Shown in pieces: positions 1 through 4,194 of a stretch of 9,508 nucleotides of DNA. Each line of letters opens with the position of its first letter. The first letter of the stretch is position 1. The position numbers and the translations under genes are program-made. The DNA comes from Candidatus Gastranaerophilales bacterium. Its GTDB lineage: Bacteria > Cyanobacteriota > Vampirovibrionia > Gastranaerophilales > Gastranaerophilaceae. The stretch spans positions 1 to 9,508 of the forward strand of contig CAAGQE010000182.1 of assembly GCA_900772035.1 (NCBI GenBank), given 5' to 3'. The notes under the pieces are model-generated. The model worked only from the letters and a program-made list of their open reading frames with translations, ran no database searches and was not told the DNA's origin.

Positions 1-125
1 ATAAGGTCGGTCTTGAATATAACCCTCAAAACTACCTCTTGATGCACGCTATGGGTCCGAACGTTGCAGGTGTTATCGGTTCGGCAGTTGCAGCAGGCGT
101 ATTGCTTTCATTAATTCCTCACTAG
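1..125 (+). CDS. Na+-translocating decarboxylase beta subunit (OadB/GcdB/MmdB type), C-terminal end only
   Basis: Partial gene: only the last 40 residues (read from base 3) and a TAG stop are inside the window. The tail contains the stretch [19 protein letters not shown] (residues 14-32 of the visible part), which is the hallmark C-terminal signature of the beta subunit of oxaloacetate, glutaconyl-CoA and methylmalonyl-CoA decarboxylases. That integral membrane subunit carries out carboxybiotin decarboxylation and couples it to Na+ export. The end of the protein is hydrophobic and glycine/alanine-rich, as expected for its last membrane helix. Which substrate the complex acts on cannot be told from this fragment, because that depends on the alpha subunit outside the window. 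The gene is followed by a strong terminator, so it is probably the last gene of its operon. Confidence 0.85.
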   Translation, partial: KVGLEYNPQNYLLMHAMGPNVAGVIGSAVAAGVLLSLIPH

Positions 126-146
126 AGCGAATTTCTATAAAGTCTG

Positions 147-184
147 TAAAGCACTTCTTTTCTAAGGAGTGCTTTATTTTTTTT
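147..184 (+). terminator. Rho-independent terminator of the decarboxylase operon
   Basis: A 13-bp stem (147-159 with 164-176, including one T-G wobble at 156/167) closes a 4-base loop (160-163). It is followed directly by a run of eight T residues (177-184). It lies 21 bases after the decarboxylase stop codon and reads in the same direction. Confidence 0.93.
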
Positions 185-292
185 GTTAATTTTGTGTTTA
201 CAATTCTTAATATTGCATTCTTGTTGTTAAAGAATTAGGTTCATGCGACCGACTAATATAGAGTAAGGTAAGTGAAAAAAAGAGGTTTATTT
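185..292 (+). promoter_or_regulatory. Leader/promoter region of the small ORF, no clear promoter
   Basis: AT-rich stretch between the upstream terminator and the small ORF. It must hold the promoter for the small transcription unit, because the terminator before it should block read-through. I see only weak -10-like hexamers (TAATAT at 208-213, with TTGTTA at 183-188 spaced 19 bp away; another TAATAT at 254-259 with no partner). No riboswitch or recognisable RNA motif is visible. Confidence 0.3.
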
Positions 293-394
293 ATGGCTTT
301 GAACGAAATCGTAAACGCAGTTGCTTTTGAATTGGAATTAGGAAACTTTTTTGACACGTTAGAAAAAGCAGTTGTTGAAAATCTCAAAGCATAG
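293..394 (+). CDS. Small ORF, 33-residue acidic peptide of unknown function
   Basis: I do not recognise a family. The ATG has a plausible ribosome binding site (AGAGG, 281-285, 7-base spacing). An in-frame GTG at 272, preceded by AAGG, would add seven residues, four of them KKRG. The peptide has two hydrophobic, helix-like stretches (around LNEIVNAVAFELEL and LEKAVVENL) and an acidic bias, with no cysteines and no transmembrane segment or signal peptide. It stands alone between two intrinsic terminators, so it would be its own transcription unit. The alternative is a small regulatory RNA in which this frame is open by chance. The good ribosome site, the clean position before a terminator and the codon use (GCT, GTT, GAA, like the neighbouring genes) favour translation, but 33 codons is too short to be sure. 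Confidence 0.45.
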   Translation: MALNEIVNAVAFELELGNFFDTLEKAVVENLKA

Positions 395-419
395 TAATAA
401 AAAGGTATTAGTATTTAAG

Positions 420-454
420 AAAAAAAGAAACCGTTGAGGGCGGTTTCTTTTTTT
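420..454. terminator. Bidirectional intrinsic terminator
   Basis: A perfect stem pairs 420-433 with 441-454 around a 7-base loop (434-440). The GC core (CCG/CGG) is flanked by A6 on the left and T7 on the right, so transcripts from either side end in a hairpin plus U-run. It lies 25 bases after the small ORF and 4 bases after the stop of the leftward MBL-fold gene, and serves both. Confidence 0.9.
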
Positions 455-458
455 ATGT

Positions 459-1085
459 TTATTTTAGATATGGATTGTATCCTTTTTCGTCTTTAATGTT
501 GGTGGCAGGTCCGTGTCCCGGGTAGACGAGGGTTTCATCGGGCAGGGTTGCGATTTTATCTTTGAGAGAATGCACTAATGAGTAATAATCGCCGCCTGGG
601 AGGTCGCATCTTCCGATTTCTCGACAGAAAAGACTGTCTCCGCTGAATAACAGGTTTTCTATTTTGAAACACAATCCGCCGGGGGTATGTCCCGGGGTCG
701 AAATAATTGTTATGTCCTTGTTTCCGAGTTTGAGTTTTGAATTTTCGTCAATAAACTCTGTAACTTTAACTTCTGGATAACCGTTTGTCATTTCGAACAT
801 TTCGAGCATTTTGTTCATTTGAGGGATTAGGTATTTGTCGTCTTTGCTGACGTAGACGGGAATGTCAATTCCGTCTCTTTGCATTTCGGAAATACCCATT
901 ATGTGGTCAAAATGACCGTGCGTGCAGAGAATGTATTTGAGATTTGCACCTTGATTTTTTATGTATTCAAAAATCTTTTTGTATCCGCCGCCTAGGTCGA
1001 TTATGATAGCATCATTTGTTTCTTCATCAATCACAACCCAGCAGTTTGTTTGAATTGCATTTTCTACGAATAATTGAACTTTCAT
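459..1085 (-). CDS. MBL-fold metallo-hydrolase (glyoxalase II / YcbL-like)
   Basis: A 208-residue cytoplasmic metallo-beta-lactamase-fold hydrolase. The zinc-binding signature THGHFDH (H56, H58, D60, H61) is intact, followed by TPGHTPG (H133), SGDSLF (D150) and YPGHGP (H191). GRCDLPGG at 158-165 is typical of the small glyoxalase II-like/YcbL group, which hydrolyses thioesters such as S-lactoylglutathione-type substrates. The separate C-terminal substrate domain of classical glyoxalase II is absent, so the true substrate is unknown. I start it at the ATG at 1085, not 11 codons upstream: AAGGA (1094-1098) sits eight bases before it, and the family begins close to this point. The start codon is 31 bp from the divergent RNase HIII start, so its promoter must lie inside the RNase HIII coding sequence. 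Confidence 0.88.
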   Translation of the reverse strand: MKVQLFVENAIQTNCWVVIDEETNDAIIIDLGGGYKKIFEYIKNQGANLKYILCTHGHFDHIMGISEMQRDGIDIPVYVSKDDKYLIPQMNKMLEMFEMTNGYPEVKVTEFIDENSKLKLGNKDITIISTPGHTPGGLCFKIENLLFSGDSLFCREIGRCDLPGGDYYSLVHSLKDKIATLPDETLVYPGHGPATNIKDEKGYNPYLK

Positions 1086-1092
1086 TTTGATA

Positions 1093-1100
1093 TTCCTTTT
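1093..1100 (-). promoter_or_regulatory. Ribosome binding site fixing the MBL-fold gene start
   Basis: On the minus strand this reads AAAAGGAA and lies just upstream of the ATG at 1085. It decides between that ATG and the upstream in-frame ATG at 1118, which would place this site inside the coding region. Confidence 0.7.
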
Positions 1101-1101
1101 G

Positions 1102-1110
1102 TGGTATGCT
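1102..1110 (+). promoter_or_regulatory. Extended -10 promoter element for RNase HIII, predicting a leaderless mRNA
   Basis: TGGTATGCT matches an extended -10 (TGn followed by TATGCT, 4 of 6 to consensus). The hexamer ends six bases before the ATG at 1117, so transcription would start at or within a base or two of the start codon. There is no good -35 at 16-18 bp and no Shine-Dalgarno sequence. The site overlaps a small inverted repeat, ATGCT-TTT-AGCAT (1106-1118). Confidence 0.45.
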
Positions 1111-1116
1111 TTTAGC

Positions 1117-2025
1117 ATGAATATTTACACAAACAAATTTAATGCTCAACAGAAGGTATTGGTAAGGCAGTTTTTTGAGGACAAAAATGCTGTTTTTTCA
1201 GAGTTGCAATACGCAGATTGGAAGGCAACCGTTTCGGGGATTTCTGCTGCGTTGTATACCAGCGGAAAATTTGTTTTGCAAGGCAAAGAGGTTTCTGCGC
1301 TTGCCGAAGAATTGGAGTCTAAACTCGGCATTACTACTACTGACACAAATAGTGTTAAACAACAAACTTTGCTTTCGGTACCTAAGGAAGAGACTTTTGT
1401 TATTTCAGAATATATTGGAACCGACGAGTCCGGAAAGGGTGATTTTTTCGGACCTTTGGTTATTGCTGGTGTTTATGTGGATATTGAACTTGCGAAAAAG
1501 TTTAAGGCATTAGGGATTAAAGACAGTAAAAAACTTGATGATACAACAATTATGAAATATGCTGCCGCGATACGTAATTCCGCGCCGCATTCGGTTGTAA
1601 CGATTATGCCCGAAAAGTATAACCAACTTTATTCTTCGTTTAAAAATTTGAATAAATTGTTGGCTTGGGGGCACGCAAGAGCCATTGAAAACGTGCTTTC
1701 AAAGCAAAAGTGCGAATATGCATTGTCGGATAAGTTCGGTGACGAGTCGTTGATTAAGAATGCTTTGCTGAAAAACGGACAGAAAATAAATCTTGAGCAA
1801 AGAGTTCGCGGTGAAAGTTTTATTGCCGTTGCGGCTGCCTCGGTAATAGCAAGGGCAGAGTTTGTGAAAAGATGCCGCGAAATGGAAAACAAATTTGAAA
1901 TGACGTTTCACAAAGGTGCTTCTGATGCGGTTGTTCAAGATGCAAAACTTTTTGCTTCAAAATATGGAAAAGAAAGTCTGAATTTGGTTTCAAAATTGCA
2001 CTTTAAAACGGTAAATTCCATCTAG
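1117..2025 (+). CDS. rnhC: Ribonuclease HIII
   Basis: A 302-residue type 2 RNase H that cuts the RNA strand of RNA/DNA hybrids (R-loops, primers, possibly embedded ribonucleotides). Residues 1-90 form the TBP-like N-terminal substrate-binding extension that separates RNase HIII from RNase HII. The catalytic domain starts with YIGTDESGKGDFFGPL (99-114), holding D103, E104 and the GKG motif. It continues with GIKDSKKLDD (133-142), HARAIENVL (186-194), SDKFG (204-208, with D205) and a C-terminal acidic residue (D270 or D275). Length and motif order are normal. The ATG at 1117 is preferred over the ATG at 1087, because the upstream ten codons are not family-like and lie over the neighbour's ribosome site. 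No Shine-Dalgarno precedes the chosen start. RNase HIII is best known from Firmicutes and a scattering of other phyla. Confidence 0.93.
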   Translation: MNIYTNKFNAQQKVLVRQFFEDKNAVFSELQYADWKATVSGISAALYTSGKFVLQGKEVSALAEELESKLGITTTDTNSVKQQTLLSVPKEETFVISEYIGTDESGKGDFFGPLVIAGVYVDIELAKKFKALGIKDSKKLDDTTIMKYAAAIRNSAPHSVVTIMPEKYNQLYSSFKNLNKLLAWGHARAIENVLSKQKCEYALSDKFGDESLIKNALLKNGQKINLEQRVRGESFIAVAAASVIARAEFVKRCREMENKFEMTFHKGASDAVVQDAKLFASKYGKESLNLVSKLHFKTVNSI

Positions 2026-2053
2026 GTTTCAACTTTTCATCTTCTTATACGAG

Positions 2054-2092
2054 TTTTAATAATATTAAAAATCATATAATTATTAATCATAT
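2054..2092 (+). promoter_or_regulatory. Promoter region of the GcvH-like/membrane protein pair
   Basis: A perfect -10 hexamer, TATAAT, lies at 2075-2080 with the expected start near 2087, giving a leader of about 23 bases. There is no convincing -35. Around it sit an AT-only inverted repeat (TTTTAAT at 2054-2060, ATTAAAA at 2064-2070) and a direct repeat AATCATAT (2070-2077 and 2085-2092) that straddles the -10. These might be operator-like, but AT-rich DNA makes such repeats easily by chance. Confidence 0.45.
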
Positions 2093-2097
2093 TAGTG

Positions 2098-2104
2098 AAA
2101 GGAG
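2098..2104 (+). promoter_or_regulatory. Strong Shine-Dalgarno for the GcvH-like gene
   Basis: AAAGGAG lies five bases before the ATG at 2110. It overlaps the alternative GTG start at 2095, so that GTG is rejected. Confidence 0.85.
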
Positions 2105-2109
2105 TCAGT

Positions 2110-2487
2110 ATGAATATCCCTGAGGGCATCTTATGCGCAAAAACAAATGAATACGTTCTTGAATGCGGTGAAAATGCTTTGGTCGGAATAACCGACGTCG
2201 TTTTGAAGCAACTTGGAGATATTATATTTGTAGAATTTCCCGAGACCGATTCTGTTTATGCAAAGAAGGAAGTCTTTGCAACTGTTGAAGCAGACGGTGC
2301 GGCGATTGAGTTATATATGCCTGTTGCGGGAAAAATCTTGGAAATAAATCCTTTGTTGGCTGATAATTTAGATGCGTTGAACAATGAGCCGCTCTCTGAC
2401 GGTTGGCTTATCAAAATAGAACCTCTTGATTTTCAGTCCGATATATATGATTTGACAGAGTATTCGGATTATATTGAAGAAAATTAG
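2110..2487 (+). CDS. GcvH-like lipoyl-domain protein lacking the lipoyl-lysine
   Basis: A 125-residue protein with the full-length fold of glycine cleavage H protein. Recognisable parts are ALVGITDVVLKQLGDIIFVEFPE (23-45), matching the H-protein VGIT...LGD..FVELPE core, the hairpin region 56-74, and LSDGWLIKIEP (95-105). In normal GcvH the hairpin reads VESVKAASDIYAPVSG, with lysine carrying lipoate. Here the aligned stretch is VEADGAAIELYMPVAG (59-74), and Gly63 occupies the lysine position, with no lysine between 54 and 74. It therefore cannot be lipoylated at the usual place and should not carry the aminomethyl intermediate between P and T proteins. No gcvP, gcvT or lipoate-ligase gene is nearby. 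It has a strong ribosome site and probably its own promoter, and is followed three bases later by a membrane protein gene. Its role is unknown: perhaps a structural or regulatory relic of the H-protein fold. Confidence 0.85.
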   Translation: MNIPEGILCAKTNEYVLECGENALVGITDVVLKQLGDIIFVEFPETDSVYAKKEVFATVEADGAAIELYMPVAGKILEINPLLADNLDALNNEPLSDGWLIKIEPLDFQSDIYDLTEYSDYIEEN

Positions 2488-2490
2488 TTT

Positions 2491-4194
2491 ATGGAACAGA
2501 AGAGAAAAGAAATATATTCTATCATAGCAATAGTCGTTTTGTGCGTAGTTACGTACTTTTTGCGCGCTAAAAATTACTATATTACGGAAATTTTTTCCGA
2601 AGCAAAATATGCGGCAGCGGCACTTTCGGTTTCGGGCATTTCGGATATTTTTATTCCGAAGTTGAACGGTCAAAACTTTGTTGATATTGCGCCTTTGTAC
2701 TATGTTATTACTTCTTTGTTTGGCGGATTATTTTCTTTTTCGGAATTTTCTTTGAGATTGCCGTCCGCGCTGGCTGCAATCGGAACGGTTTTTGCAGTTT
2801 ATGTTGCGTTTAAAAACGTAACAAACAGAAATTTTGCAACTATTTCCGCTTTGGTTATTTTAACTTCAGTCGGATTTATTATGTTTTCAACCTTGGCATC
2901 TCCGTTTATGATTTGCTTTTGTTTTCAATTGATTGCAATTCTCTGCGGAATAATGCCGATTTTTTCTGATGAAAATCAACCCGTTCAAAAGTTTTTTACA
3001 ATCTTTTGGATATCTTTGGTTCTCTCATTTTTGACGGCGGGAATATATGCTATTGTTTTGCCACTATTAGTGGTATTGCTTGCAAATGTTGCTTTCGGTA
3101 AAGGAAAAACTTTGTTTTGCAAAAACAACGTGATTGTTTCCGCGATACTACTATTTGTGTTATTGATATTTTGGGTATTGTTTTCAACCCAAGTTACGGG
3201 CTATATGAACTTTGCATCGATATTTTCTCTTGCAAAAATCAATTTGCCGATTGCAAACTTCAAAGATTTTTGCCTGTTGAATTTGGGTAATTTTGCTTAT
3301 GCAATTATCCCATGGCTTTTTGTGTTCGTTTTGGTTGCAATAACTTCGGTTTACAAGTTTATCAAAGATTATATAAAATGCAAAAAAGACGGTACTGAAT
3401 ATATTATTAATAACGAGAGAAAAATATTAATAGTGTCAGTTATCGGATTTGCCGTATCTTTGTTGCAATATTTCGTTGCAGGGGTCTCTGATGTTTCAAG
3501 AATGCTTCCGATGATTGCTTTTGCTGCAATTATTACTGCATATTTTTGGTACAGAAACCTCGTTGATAATGAGCATAATAAAATGATGCTGGCAGCATCA
3601 ACGGTCTTTTATTTCCTTTGCATTGCCGCTTCTTTTGCAATTGTCATTGCTTATTTTTGCGTTTCACCTATGTATAAATCAATGATTTATCCGTTCCTTA
3701 TGCCTGTTATTGCAATAACACTATTTGTTGCAATTGTTGGTACTATCGCATTATTGCTGAAGCGCAAGGTTTTGAATTTTTCTGTCCATATTTTGTTTTC
3801 GTTATTGATATTTTTCGGTTTGACAGGATTTGTATACAATTACGTTAATTCGCTCGGTGCAACTGATTTGGTTAAATGTGCGCAAAAAGCCAAGGCCGAT
3901 GGCGCAACGCTTGTGACTTTCGATATTAAAAACAAATATGTTTTGACTTTTTATTATCAAAAATCTGTCTGTTTTAACGGAAGATATTCGGCAGAAGATT
4001 TGTTCAAACTCTACGGAGATACGAGAAAATATTATATGGTCGTAAAAATCAATGACTTGATATATTTAGACAGATATTTTGTATACGAGGTTGTTGAAAC
4101 AGGCAAAAAATATTGCGCCATAACGAATATCAAGTATTTGCCCAGCGATGAAGTCAGAGCAAATTTGGGATACGGGCAAGATATTGTCCTGTAA
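2491..4194 (+). CDS. GT39/ArnT-like polytopic membrane protein, catalytic motifs degenerate
   Basis: A 567-residue integral membrane protein, predicted with roughly ten to twelve helices (first at about 10-25), a hydrophilic cytoplasmic-type loop near 291-311 and a soluble C-terminal domain from about 455. The N-terminal third matches the PMT_2/ArnT glycosyltransferase fold (transfer of sugars from polyprenyl-phosphate carriers outside the membrane): EAKYAAAALSVSGISDIFIP (37-56), LNGQNF (58-63), APLYYVITSLFGGLF (67-81) and SEFSLRLPSALAAIGT (84-99). In active relatives the first loop has Asp-Glu (E. coli ArnT PDETRYAE) and later YFEKP. Here these are Phe-Ser-Glu (S36) and FVDIAP (63-68), so the Asp and the phosphate-binding Lys are both missing. 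It may be inactive, or use other residues. The start three bases after the GcvH-like stop, with only a weak GAAGAAA ribosome site, suggests translational coupling. Confidence 0.75.
   Translation: MEQKRKEIYSIIAIVVLCVVTYFLRAKNYYITEIFSEAKYAAAALSVSGISDIFIPKLNGQNFVDIAPLYYVITSLFGGLFSFSEFSLRLPSALAAIGTVFAVYVAFKNVTNRNFATISALVILTSVGFIMFSTLASPFMICFCFQLIAILCGIMPIFSDENQPVQKFFTIFWISLVLSFLTAGIYAIVLPLLVVLLANVAFGKGKTLFCKNNVIVSAILLFVLLIFWVLFSTQVTGYMNFASIFSLAKINLPIANFKDFCLLNLGNFAYAIIPWLFVFVLVAITSVYKFIKDYIKCKKDGTEYIINNERKILIVSVIGFAVSLLQYFVAGVSDVSRMLPMIAFAAIITAYFWYRNLVDNEHNKMMLAASTVFYFLCIAASFAIVIAYFCVSPMYKSMIYPFLMPVIAITLFVAIVGTIALLLKRKVLNFSVHILFSLLIFFGLTGFVYNYVNSLGATDLVKCAQKAKADGATLVTFDIKNKYVLTFYYQKSVCFNGRYSAEDLFKLYGDTRKYYMVVKINDLIYLDRYFVYEVVETGKKYCAITNIKYLPSDEVRANLGYGQDIVL
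4154..4194. other. Tail-to-tail coding overlap of uvrA and the membrane protein gene
   Basis: Both stop codons lie inside the other gene: the uvrA stop (TGA, minus strand) occupies 4154-4156 and the membrane protein stop (TAA, plus strand) 4192-4194. These 41 bp encode the last residues of both proteins. No intrinsic terminator is visible on either side, so both transcripts should run into each other's coding region. Confidence 0.9.

Noticed and set aside
185..292. Riboswitch or structured RNA before the small ORF
   Set aside because: No stable stem set or known motif could be made out; the stretch is simply AT-rich.
1086..1118. Eleven extra N-terminal codons on the MBL-fold gene (ATG at 1118) and ten on RNase HIII (ATG at 1087)
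   Set aside because: These extensions overlap each other, are not family-like, and the AAGGA site at 1094-1098 supports the inner MBL-fold start.
2037..2070. Possible terminator after RNase HIII (TTTTAAT-AAT-ATTAAAA)
   Set aside because: The stem is all A-T and is not followed by a T-run; it is more likely part of the downstream promoter region.
2095..2109. GTG start for the GcvH-like gene
   Set aside because: The strong AAAGGAG site lies over this GTG and is spaced correctly for the ATG at 2110.
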